DNA from: a bacterium SCSIO 12741
GTDB lineage: Bacteria > Bacteroidota > Bacteroidia > Flavobacteriales_G > Salibacteraceae
Direction of reading: 5' to 3'
Assembly (NCBI GenBank): GCA_024398055.1
Contig: CP073749.1
Coordinates: 2,418,594-2,482,593, forward strand
Length of the DNA stretch: 64,000 nt
Shown: piece by piece, positions 1-6,828 of the stretch
How the letters are laid out: the number at the start of each line of letters is the position of its first letter
How positions within the stretch are numbered: the first letter of the stretch is position 1
The notes under the pieces: generated by a model
The model's database searches: none
The model's input: the letters and a program-made list of their open reading frames with translations, nothing else
What the model was told of the DNA's origin: nothing
Made by a program: the position numbers and the translations under genes

Positions 1-429
1 AACAACTTGGGTGTTTGCGAATTGTTTGAAGGAAACACAGCTAAGGCTGAAGGCTTGTTCAAGTCTGCTTCCGGAGCTGGTCCTGAGGTAAGCTACAACA
101 TGGGTATTATCAATATCAAGAAAGGAGACTACGGAACTGCAGTTTCTAAGTTTGGTGGAGAGAAAACCTTCAACGCTGCCTTGGCTCAAATGTTGAACGG
201 AAACAACGACGGAGCTTTGAAAACTTTGGATGCTTCTGAAGCTAAAGCAACTGCTGAAGGATACTACCTTAAAGCGGTTATCGGAGCTCGTACTTCAAAC
301 AACGATATGGTAACCAGCAACCTGAAATCTGCTTTCGGATTGGAAGGTAAGCTGAAGTCCAAAGCTGCTAATGATGCTGAATTTATCAGTCTACGTGAAG
401 ATGCTGCCTTCAGTGGATTGGTGAAGTAA
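1..429 (+). CDS. TPR-type protein, C-terminal part
   Basis: The reading frame is open at the window edge, so only the last 142 residues are present. The visible part alternates short amphipathic helices with Ala/Gly/Asn-rich turns (NNLGVCELFEGN, SYNMGIINIKKGDY, AAFSGLVK), the pattern of tetratricopeptide repeats, in which a small residue follows an aromatic in each helix pair. TPR proteins act as protein-protein scaffolds; in Bacteroidota such repeats often precede or follow OmpA-like envelope domains. No enzyme motif is visible here and the specific role cannot be told without the upstream part. A hairpin terminator follows 27 bases after the stop. Confidence 0.6.
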   Translation, partial: NNLGVCELFEGNTAKAEGLFKSASGAGPEVSYNMGIINIKKGDYGTAVSKFGGEKTFNAALAQMLNGNNDGALKTLDASEAKATAEGYYLKAVIGARTSNNDMVTSNLKSAFGLEGKLKSKAANDAEFISLREDAAFSGLVK

Positions 430-456
430 GTTTTAGACATAAATCTTTTTAGAAAG

Positions 457-490
457 TCCCCGTTGGTCAAAGTACTTACGGGGATTTTTT
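457..490 (+). terminator. Rho-independent terminator
   Basis: A 7-bp perfect stem TCCCCGT/ACGGGGA with a 14-nt loop is followed by TTTTTT. It closes the TPR gene transcript. Confidence 0.8.
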
Positions 491-523
491 ATTTCCGATC
501 AATTCCATTTGTATATTCGAACC

Positions 524-736
524 ATGAAAAAGCGGCTAATACTTTTAACCCTGTTGACCGGTTTTGTTTTCGGAGCCTGCAACAACTGTTATGTTTGTGA
601 ATACACCAATGCCAAGGGAGAGCGCAAATCGACTTCAGAGATTTGCAACGATAAAGATGGCTTGGATAACCTGGAAAAAGACCTCAATGAGCGCTATGGT
701 CAATATGGAGACGTATTTTGCATGAACACTCCCTAA
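524..736 (+). CDS. Small Cys-rich lipoprotein (paralogue 1)
   Basis: Protein of 70 residues. The ATG at 524 is chosen because it gives a charged n-region (MKKR), a hydrophobic core and a lipobox ending FGAC; an in-frame ATG 15 bases earlier would put extra residues before the signal. The mature part begins CNNCYVCEY and carries two further cysteines near residues 40 and 65. The same CxxCxxCxY start and late cysteines recur in the next gene, so the two are tandem paralogues. The first cysteine would be lipidated and the rest may form disulfides or bind metal. No family name is recognised. A TATATTCG just upstream resembles a Bacteroidota -7 box. Confidence 0.65.
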   Translation: MKKRLILLTLLTGFVFGACNNCYVCEYTNAKGERKSTSEICNDKDGLDNLEKDLNERYGQYGDVFCMNTP

Positions 737-785
737 ATCGTTCGCAAATCCAATACTTAATTTTCTATATTTGCTCAAATTTGAA

Positions 786-986
786 ATGGATATGAAGAAG
801 TTAATGTTACTTGCAGTGATGGCCATGAGCCTGGGGATGATTTCTTGTGAAAAGTGTTCAACCTGTACTTACCAAGATCCCAATAGAGGAACATTGACCA
901 GCGAAGAAGTTTGTGGCAAATCCAGACAGTACGATCAAATTATGGAGCAGTACGACGAAAACGGTTGGTCCTGCACCAAAAACTAA
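786..986 (+). CDS. Small Cys-rich lipoprotein (paralogue 2)
   Basis: Protein of 66 residues starting MDMKKLMLL; the ATG two codons later (792) is equally possible. The signal peptide ends GMISC and the mature protein begins CEKCSTCTY, matching the CxxCxxCxY start of the gene before it, with later cysteines in EEVC and WSC at matching places. TATATTTG at 766-773 fits the Bacteroidota -7 consensus TAnnTTTG, so it may have its own promoter. A hairpin terminator follows. The function is unknown; an envelope location is inferred from the lipobox. Confidence 0.65.
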   Translation: MDMKKLMLLAVMAMSLGMISCEKCSTCTYQDPNRGTLTSEEVCGKSRQYDQIMEQYDENGWSCTKN

Positions 987-1013
987 GAAGAGATAACAAC
1001 TACATAAGTAAAG

Positions 1014-1046
1014 CCCTTTTTCGGAAATCCGTTAAAGGGTTTTTTT
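1014..1046 (+). terminator. Rho-independent terminator
   Basis: CCCTTTTTCGGA pairs with TCCGTTAAAGGG (10 of 12 positions) around a 2-nt apex, followed by T7. It ends the small lipoprotein transcript and overlaps the 3' end of the convergent methyltransferase gene. Confidence 0.75.
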
Positions 1047-1571
1047 ATGGGCCTGGTAGAAGTGCCAGAGCACGATACCAGCCGATACCGAAATGTTCAG
1101 AGAATGCTTGGTTCCTTCCTGAGGGATTTCCAAAACACCATCGCAGGCATTTACTACATCCTGATCCACTCCCTTTACTTCATTGCCCAATACCAATACA
1201 TACGCTTGATCGGCTTGTGGTTCAAAGCTGAGTAGATTATGGCTGTCTTTCGTTTGTTCCACGGCCAGGGTCTGGTAGCCTTTTTCCTTGAGCTCCTCAA
1301 TAAGATCGAGGGTATTCTCCCGGTATTCCCATTCCACCGACTCACTGGCCCCGAGGGCCGTTTTTCGAATGCCGCGATGCGGTGGAGTAGCCGTAATTCC
1401 GCATAACCACACTTTTTCCACCCGAAAGGCATCAGAGGAGCGAAAAACCGAGCCAATATTATTCAGGCTACGAATGTTGTCTAAGACCACTACCAGAGGG
1501 ATTTTAGAGGCCTTTTTAAAGGCTTCGACCGACAAGCGGTCCATTTCCTCCACTTTTAATTTCCTGTTCAT
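1032..1571 (-). CDS. SpoU/TrmH-family RNA 2'-O-methyltransferase
   Basis: A 179-residue SPOUT-fold enzyme that moves a methyl group from S-adenosylmethionine to a ribose 2'-OH of tRNA or rRNA. All three SpoU motifs are present in order: NNIGSVFRSSDAF (motif 1, with the catalytic Arg), LVLGNEVKGV (motif 2) and IPQEGTKHSLNISVSAGI (motif 3), which form the trefoil knot binding the cofactor. The start MNRKLKVEEM at 1571 gives the usual length of the short TrmH-like form; the longer frame running to 1676 would overlap mutS and adds a basic, non-conserved stretch. The exact RNA target cannot be told from sequence. It diverges from mutS with about 95 bases between. Confidence 0.88.
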   Translation of the reverse strand: MNRKLKVEEMDRLSVEAFKKASKIPLVVVLDNIRSLNNIGSVFRSSDAFRVEKVWLCGITATPPHRGIRKTALGASESVEWEYRENTLDLIEELKEKGYQTLAVEQTKDSHNLLSFEPQADQAYVLVLGNEVKGVDQDVVNACDGVLEIPQEGTKHSLNISVSAGIVLWHFYQAHKKTL

Positions 1572-1665
1572 AAATCGCCAAAAGATGTAAGAGGCAATTC
1601 GGGCTTCGTGTAGCCGTCTTTTTACCTTTATCCGTTCACGGACAAAGAAAATACAAGCGGTAGAT

Positions 1666-4265
1666 TTGGCAACCAAAAAAGCTAGCGAAACCCCTTTGAT
1701 GAAGCAGTATAATCAAATCAAAGGGAAATATCCGGATGCACTTTTGCTCTTCCGGGTAGGAGATTTTTACGAAACCTTTGGTGAGGATGCGATCAAAGCA
1801 TCCCGGATTCTGGGCATTATTCTAACCAAAAGAAAGAATGGTGCTGCGGCTCATATTGAGCTGGCTGGGTTCCCTCACCACTCTCTGGATACCTATTTAC
1901 CTAAGTTGGTAAGAGCTGGAGAGCGAGTAGCCATTTGCGATCAGTTGGAAGACCCCAAGATGACCAAGAAGATCGTCAAAAGAGGGGTTACTGAATTGGT
2001 AACTCCTGGGGTGTCGTACAACGACAAGGTGTTGGATCACAACCGGAACAACTTTCTGGCGGCGGTCACCATAGACAAGAAGAGAGCCGGGGTTGCTTTC
2101 CTGGATATCTCCACCGGAGAATTTTTGGTGGCTGAAGGAAAACCGGAGTATGTAGATAAACTGTTACAAAGCTTTCAGCCCTCTGAGGTATTGTTCAATC
2201 GTCAGAAGAAGGCGCAGCTTACTCCTTTGTTCGGCGATAAGCTTCATGTCTTTTATCTGGAAGATTGGGCTTTTCAGAAAGACTTTGCAGAAGAACTATT
2301 ACTACGCCAATTTGGAACCAATTCCCTCAAGGGATTTGGAGTAGAAGATTTGCCCTTAGGGGTTGAAGCAGCAGGAGCTGCCTTGCACTACCTTTCCGAA
2401 ACGCAGCATAACCGGGTAGATCATATCGCCCGAATCGCCCGAATTGAAGAAGATAACTTCGTTTGGCTGGATCGGTTTACGATCCGAAACCTGGAGCTGT
2501 TTAACAGTCCTCATGCGGGGGCAAAAACGCTTTTAGGCATTATCGACGATACGGTTTCTCCGATGGGTGCCCGATTGATGCGTCGCTGGCTGGCTCTACC
2601 ATTGAAGGATAGAGAAGCTATAGAATCACGCCATAGCCGGGTTGGCTTTTTTCTGGAGCAGGACTCCATTGCTGATGAACTCAGCTCTTTGATTAAAGAG
2701 GTGGGAGACCTGGAGCGATTGATAAGTAAAGCCTCTATCGGTCGAATTAGCCCCAAAGAGATGAGGCAGCTTTTGGTAGGTGTGAAACTTATTCCAAGGG
2801 TAAAAGAGCTCTTTGCTAAAAGTGGTCTGGTAGAATTGGAGCAGCTAAATGCCCGATTAGATGATTGTGTGGAAATGGCCACAAGAATCGAAAAGGAGCT
2901 TTCTGACGATCCTCCAGCTCAAGTAATCAAGGGAAATGTGATTCGCGAAGGCGTTTCTGAAGAATTGGACGAACTCCGTAAATTGATGTTTTCCGGTAAA
3001 GATTACTTGGTGACGATTCAGCAACGGGAGATTGAAAAAACAGAAATTCCGTCCCTCAAGATTGGCTTTAACAATGTGTTTGGCTATTACCTGGAGGTTA
3101 CGCACAGACATAAAGACAAGGTACCGGAAGAGTGGGTTCGTAAACAGACACTCACCAATTCAGAACGCTACATTACCGAGGAACTGAAGGAATACGAAAG
3201 CCGTATTCTCGGTGCTGAGGAAAAGATATTGAAATTAGAAACGGAACTCTTTGAGAAGCTGGTAGCCTTTGTGGCTCGAGGAGTACAGCCCGTTCAGCGC
3301 AACGCAGAAGTATTGGCCGAAACCGATTGCCTTTTGAGTTTTGCCCGGGTAGCTAATCGCAATCAATATACCCGACCTTCTATGAACGACGGTCTGGCTA
3401 TAGCTATCCAGGATGGACGCCATCCGGTTATTGAGCAACAGCTGCCTGTAGGGGAGGAATACGTTGCCAACGATGTGTACCTCGATCAGGATAAGCAGCA
3501 ATTGCTGATGATTACCGGTCCTAACATGGCGGGTAAGTCGGCTTTCTTAAGGCAAAATGCGCTGATCGTTATCCTCGCCCAAATGGGAAGTTACGTTCCG
3601 GCTAAAAATGCAGAGATTGGAGTCATCGACAAGATCTTTACCCGGGTAGGAGCCAGCGATAATATTTCGCAAGGCGAATCGACCTTTATGGTGGAGATGA
3701 ACGAAACGGCCAGTATTCTAAATAATATTTCGGATCGAAGTTTGGTGATTCTCGATGAAATTGGACGAGGTACAAGTACCTATGATGGAATTTCTATCGC
3801 CTGGTCCATTGCCGAGTTTTTGCATCAGAATAAGGCACGCCCGAAAACTTTGTTTGCCACTCACTACCATGAGTTGAATGAAATGGCAACGAGCTACGAT
3901 CGGATCAAGAATTACAGCATCTCTATTCGGGAGATTGATAAGAAGGTTGTATTCCTTCGAAAGCTGATTCCGGGGGTAGTGAACACAGTTTTGGTATCCA
4001 TGTGGCCAAAATGGCTGGAATGCCGGCCCGGGTTATTCATAAAGCCGAAAAAATTCTGGAGGAGTTAGAAACCACTCATGCAAGCAAGGATCAGAACAAA
4101 GATGTATTGAAGAAACAAAGTGATATGCAGCTGAGTTTCTTTCAGTTGGATGATCCTACGCTGTCCCAAATCAAGGACGAGATTATGAATACCGACATCA
4201 ATACTTTGACCCCTGTAGAGGCCCTGATGAAATTGAATGAGATTAAAAGCCTGTTAGAAGGTTGA
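1666..4265 (+). CDS. mutS: DNA mismatch repair ATPase MutS (frameshifted at a G5 run)
   Basis: MutS binds mismatched DNA and starts repair with MutL. The start is the TTG at 1666, giving (M)ATKKASETPLMKQYN; no in-frame ATG lies near. Visible are the mismatch-wedge motif GDFYETFGEDA near residue 32, the Walker A GPNMAGKS (residues 618-625), Walker B LVILDEIGRGTSTYDG and FATHYHELNE. The frame is broken at the G5 run 3972-3976: it then reads out-of-frame to a stop at 4068, while the true end (AKMAGMPARVIHKAEKIL... to LLEG) continues in another frame to 4265. One extra G restores PGGSEHSFGIHVAKMAG and an 866-residue protein, a normal MutS length. This is either a sequencing error or a real mutation giving a mutator. 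Confidence 0.93.
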
Positions 4266-4272
4266 TTTTTCT

Positions 4273-4302
4273 TTTGGTATTTGTGAAAAAGTTATACTTT
4301 TG
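4273..4302 (+). promoter_or_regulatory. Bacteroidota-type promoter of tRNA-Gly
   Basis: TTTG at 4273-4276 and TACTTTTG at 4295-4302 are 18 bases apart and match the phylum consensus TTTG-N17-23-TAnnTTTG. The tRNA begins 12 bases after the -7 box. Confidence 0.6.
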
Positions 4303-4313
4303 ACGCCCCAAAC

Positions 4314-4386
<73 letters not shown>

Positions 4387-4396
4387 CAAGAAAAGG

Positions 4397-4421
4397 AAGG
4401 TCGCCCAAGGCGACCTTTTTT
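4397..4421 (+). terminator. Rho-independent terminator after tRNA-Gly
   Basis: Perfect 9-bp stem AAGGTCGCC/GGCGACCTT with a CAA loop and a following T run. It separates the two tRNA genes only 12 bases before tRNA-Leu. Confidence 0.85.
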
Positions 4422-4433
4422 ATTTGATCACCC

Positions 4434-4518
4434 GCCCGGGTGGTGGAATTGGTAGACACGCTGGACTTAAAATCCAGTGGACATTGCGTCCGTACGGGTT
4501 CAAGTCCCGTCCCGGGTA
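4434..4518 (+). tRNA. tRNA-Leu (anticodon TAA)
   Basis: An 85-nt class II tRNA with a long variable arm. Acceptor GCCCGGG pairs with CCCGGGT (one G-T), the anticodon stem CTGGA/TCCAG encloses the loop CTTAAAA with TAA, and the T-arm is ACGGG TTCAAGT CCCGT. The CCA end is not encoded. Its 3' half is repeated in damaged form at 4825-4910. Confidence 0.95.
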
Positions 4519-4520
4519 CA

Positions 4521-4572
4521 AAACAGCTTTGAGAGGCAGCATGAATGCGAAATCTTGAAGCTGTTTTTTTTT
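4521..4572 (+). terminator. Rho-independent terminator after tRNA-Leu
   Basis: AACAGCTT at 4522-4529 pairs with AAGCTGTT at 4558-4565, followed by a run of T to 4572. The loop is long (28 nt). Confidence 0.75.
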
Positions 4573-4587
4573 ACCTAAACCTAACTG

Positions 4588-4833
4588 ATGTATTTCGTCT
4601 ATATCATTCAAAGTGAATCTACTGGAGCCTTGTATAAGGGTCAATCTCAAGATGTGGATACTCGATTGAAGCAACATAATTCGGGTAAGACCAAATCGAC
4701 GAAATCTGGGATTCCATGGAAACTGATTTATAAGGAGGAGTACGAAACCTTGGAGGAAGCACTCAAAAGGGAACGGTATTTAAAGACGGCGGCAGGCCGT
4801 CGATGGATCAAGAAAAATGTTTTAGCTGGATAA
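4588..4833 (+). CDS. Small GIY-YIG nuclease domain protein
   Basis: Protein of 81 residues consisting of one GIY-YIG domain of the short UvrC-N/YhbQ-like type. The core motifs are YFVYIIQS (GIY half), LYKGQS (in place of YIG), TRLKQHN with the catalytic Arg, the ALKRERYLK helix with the metal-binding Glu, and a closing KKN. The domain cleaves DNA in known families, but the physiological substrate of these tiny versions is not established. The gene sits between tRNA-Leu and a degraded copy of the tRNA-Leu 3' half, and its last codons and stop (GCT GGA TAA) lie inside that copy. This layout suggests arrival or duplication together with a tRNA end. Confidence 0.85.
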   Translation: MYFVYIIQSESTGALYKGQSQDVDTRLKQHNSGKTKSTKSGIPWKLIYKEEYETLEEALKRERYLKTAAGRRWIKKNVLAG

Positions 4834-4910
4834 ATCCAGTGGACATCGCGTCCGTACGGGTTCCCCGCCCGACTGAACGTCGTTCGGGCGGGAAGTCCCG
4901 TCCCGGGTAC
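4825..4910 (+). repeat. Degraded duplicate of the tRNA-Leu 3' half
   Basis: Bases from GCTGGA through CCCGGGTAC repeat 4460-4519 of the tRNA-Leu gene: anticodon stem, variable arm, T-arm and acceptor 3' strand. Differences are a 3-nt loss in the anticodon loop (CTTAAAA to TAAA), one T to C change in the variable arm (ATTGCG to ATCGCG), and a 29-nt palindromic insertion in the T-loop. There is no 5' half, so it is not a functional tRNA. It forms a direct repeat bracketing the GIY-YIG gene. Confidence 0.88.
4864..4892. repeat. 29-nt palindromic insertion in the tRNA remnant
   Basis: CCCGCCCGA and TCGGGCGGG form a perfect 9-bp inverted repeat around CTGAACGTCGT, and GAACG-T-CGTTC inside gives an alternative hairpin. 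It interrupts the T-loop between TTC and AAGT, so its borders are exact. It looks like a small mobile palindrome; no identity is recognised. Confidence 0.75.
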
Positions 4911-4918
4911 TTTTCAGA

Positions 4919-4958
4919 AACGAGAACGAGGTTTGAGACACGTTCTCGTTTTTTTTTT
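4919..4958 (+). terminator. Rho-independent terminator
   Basis: Perfect 10-bp stem AACGAGAACG/CGTTCTCGTT, 12-nt loop, then a long T run. It follows the tRNA-Leu remnant and would end the GIY-YIG transcript. Confidence 0.85.
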
Positions 4959-4968
4959 GACCCCCACT

Positions 4969-5080
4969 CATCCGGATTTGTAATCCGGATGTTAGAGCTG
5001 CGGATTTTAAACTGAGCTTGCGACCTCATGAACGAAGTGAGTAATCCGCGACTCGTACTTTCGGATTACAAATCCGAAAG
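4969..5080. repeat. Cluster of REP-like palindromes
   Basis: Three inverted repeats share the core GGATT/AATCC. The first is CATCCGGATT-TGT-AATCCGGATG (4969-4991). The second is a long one with arms GCGGATT (5000-5006) and AATCCGC (5043-5049). The third is CTTTCGGATT-ACA-AATCCGAAAG (5058-5080). The outer two have 10-bp perfect stems with 3-nt loops and opposite loop orientation. The arrangement resembles REP/BIME units moved by Y1-type REP transposases, though no such transposase is in the window. Confidence 0.6.
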
Positions 5081-5173
5081 AGTAAGATAGTTCAGAACTA
5101 TGGTATTCAATTCATTTATTGGGTTGATGATTTAGATTTACACTCCGATTAAAAAAGGATAATACCAGATAAG

Positions 5174-5713
5174 ATGAGACAATCCCTTAGTATTCTAATA
5201 ATAGCTTTAGCGGTGACTTTTATAAGCTGCAACCCGGAAGAGGGGCAAAAGGATAATAGAACAGAAGAAAAAGGAAACCCTGTTGAATCAATGGATACCG
5301 TTCCGAAAGTGACAGGAATTGGAGGGATTTTTTTTAAATCAAGTAGCCCTCAAAAAATGAAAGAATGGTACCGGGATAATTTAGGACTTGCGGTTGATGC
5401 CTATGGTTCTCCATTCGAATTTAGGAATGCTAATCGTCCTGATGAAGTTAACTACCTGAATTGGGATGTCTTTGAAGATTCTACAGATTATTTCGATCCT
5501 TCCGAAAAAGAGTTCATGATCAACTATAGAGTTCAAAACATCGAAGGATTAGTGCAGAAATTGAAAAACAATGGAGTCACGATTGTCGATGATATTGCTA
5601 CCTACGACTACGGCAAATTTGTACACATTGTGGATTCGGATGGAAACAAAATTGAGTTATGGGAGCCCGTTGATAGTGTTCTAACCAAAATGGGAAGGCC
5701 AACAACAAAATAA
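5174..5713 (+). CDS. VOC (glyoxalase-fold) domain lipoprotein
   Basis: Protein of 179 residues. A signal peptide ends TFISC (lipobox), followed by a charged linker to about residue 45 and one VOC module: GIGGIFFKSS (first strand), MKEWYRDNLGL (typical VOC helix), INYRVQNIEGLVQKLKNNGV, and a C-terminal FVHIVDSDGNKIELWEP whose Glu is the usual metal ligand. The first-strand His ligand common in metal-binding VOC enzymes is absent, so catalysis is uncertain. Cytosolic relatives are annotated as glyoxalase/bleomycin-resistance proteins; a lipoprotein form is probably anchored in the envelope. It stands alone, preceded by the palindrome cluster. Confidence 0.8.
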   Translation: MRQSLSILIIALAVTFISCNPEEGQKDNRTEEKGNPVESMDTVPKVTGIGGIFFKSSSPQKMKEWYRDNLGLAVDAYGSPFEFRNANRPDEVNYLNWDVFEDSTDYFDPSEKEFMINYRVQNIEGLVQKLKNNGVTIVDDIATYDYGKFVHIVDSDGNKIELWEPVDSVLTKMGRPTTK

Positions 5714-5730
5714 AGCCGAAACCCACCGAA

Positions 5731-5820
5731 ATGGGAACGATAAAGATGGCTGTATTGAACGATACCTCGGAAACAACATTCAATTGGTTGAGAACCTATA
5801 AGAAAGCTGAATTAGGCTGA
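5731..5820 (+). other. Possible 29-residue ORF or gene remnant
   Basis: An ATG frame ends in TFNWLRTYKKAELG, which reads like the C-terminal helix of a larger protein, and it follows the VOC gene by 17 bases. It may be the decayed tail of a lost neighbour. No family can be named. Confidence 0.2.
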
Positions 5821-5835
5821 TTTTTTGACGACTTC

Positions 5836-6270
5836 CTATAAAGGAGGATATTTTCCAAGTTGGGTTTTAAAATCATCCAATGTGCCATACATATCCGACA
5901 CGTAAAAAATGACTTGTTCGGAGTTCCCAACTTCATTAAGGAATTCAATCTTGTATTGAGAATAAGGGATGCCGAATATCCGTAGCCTGTTCTGGGTATC
6001 CTCGAGATTTTTAATTCGAGTCAAGGAAATCTTTCGTTGATTCTTTGAGTTTTGTAAGATCAAGAATTCCGAATCATAGTAAACATCCACCCGCTTTTGG
6101 TTTTGTCTGAATAGATATAGCCCGGTTAGGGTTAAACCGATAAAAACGGCGAGGTAATTTAATACAGGAATTGACTCAAGTAATTTATAGAGTGCTAAGC
6201 TTCCAAAGAGCCCAATTAACACGGGGAATAGGAAGGATAGTTGTGCCGTATTTTGAGACAGTGGTTTCAT
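5836..6270 (-). CDS. Two-TM membrane protein with PH-like tail
   Basis: Protein of 144 residues. Two hydrophobic segments (about residues 11-31 and 38-54) precede a soluble tail with alternating beta strands: VDVYYDSEFLILQNSKNQRKISLTRI, then YKIEFLNEVG and VIFYVSDM. This is the layout of small bacterial PH-like membrane proteins, and the gene at 44068 has a similar plan. The start codon overlaps the stop of the upstream gene (ATGA type), so the two are translationally coupled. The function is unknown. Confidence 0.6.
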   Translation of the reverse strand: MKPLSQNTAQLSFLFPVLIGLFGSLALYKLLESIPVLNYLAVFIGLTLTGLYLFRQNQKRVDVYYDSEFLILQNSKNQRKISLTRIKNLEDTQNRLRIFGIPYSQYKIEFLNEVGNSEQVIFYVSDMYGTLDDFKTQLGKYPPL

Positions 6271-6695
6271 GAATAGGGAGGAAGGTATTTATTGATTCCT
6301 TTTTCAGGGGTGCTCCAGTAGAGCCAGTTGCCATTCATGTAGAAAACTTCAACAACTTCTCCGATTTTGAAATAGCGATATAAGGAGTTGGCATATCGCA
6401 ACCGCACTAATTCATCGTTTCCGATTTTTTCTACCTTAATGTAAGGGTAGTCTAACTGAGAATAATTGTTGCGCAATTGTGCTTTTTCCTTGCGGTATTC
6501 TTTGACGATTGCGAATTTCTTTTCCGATTTATTTCGAAGCTTTAGGAACCGATGTTTCTCGTAGATGAGAAATAGTAGGTACATAATAACGAAAGCAACT
6601 AAGCCGAAAGCCAAGGTCATATTCAAAGTTCGAAATTCCAATCGGGATAAAAAAGATAGCCATTCATAAATGGTCAAAGGCAGAAGCGCCGCCAT
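6267..6695 (-). CDS. Membrane protein with DUF3592-like plan
   Basis: Protein of 142 residues with one or two N-terminal hydrophobic stretches (LSFLSRLEFRTLNM, LAFGLVAFVIMYLLFLIY), a basic helix (KLRNKSEKKFAIVKEYRKEK) and a beta-rich end (IKVEKIGNDELVRLRY, YFKIGEVVEVFYMNGNWLYW). GEVVEVFYMNGN resembles the GxxVxVxYxPxNP strand of DUF3592 proteins, but this is a weak match. It is the first gene of a two-gene operon with the protein at 5836-6270, overlapping it by 4 bases. The role is unknown. Confidence 0.55.
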   Translation of the reverse strand: MAALLPLTIYEWLSFLSRLEFRTLNMTLAFGLVAFVIMYLLFLIYEKHRFLKLRNKSEKKFAIVKEYRKEKAQLRNNYSQLDYPYIKVEKIGNDELVRLRYANSLYRYFKIGEVVEVFYMNGNWLYWSTPEKGINKYLPPYS

Positions 6696-6828
6696 TTAAC
6701 TTTCAAAATCCACCACTTACCCAAAACCAAAGTTTAGCTGTGCCATTCACCCTCAAGAAGGGGTCTTCGAATAAAGGGAACTTGGTTTAAAAGCCGGGAA
6801 ATTCAACTTTCGAAAAAACAAAAATGTC

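Noticed and set aside
1571-1676. Extended N-terminus of the RNA methyltransferase
   Set aside because: It would overlap the start of mutS; the SpoU domain begins well after the chosen ATG.
3972-3976. Programmed ribosomal frameshift in mutS
   Set aside because: No slippery heptamer or stimulating structure is evident, and MutS is not known to use one; a base loss is simpler.
4969-5080. CRISPR-like repeats
   Set aside because: Only palindromes of differing arms with no regular spacers; no cas gene in the window.
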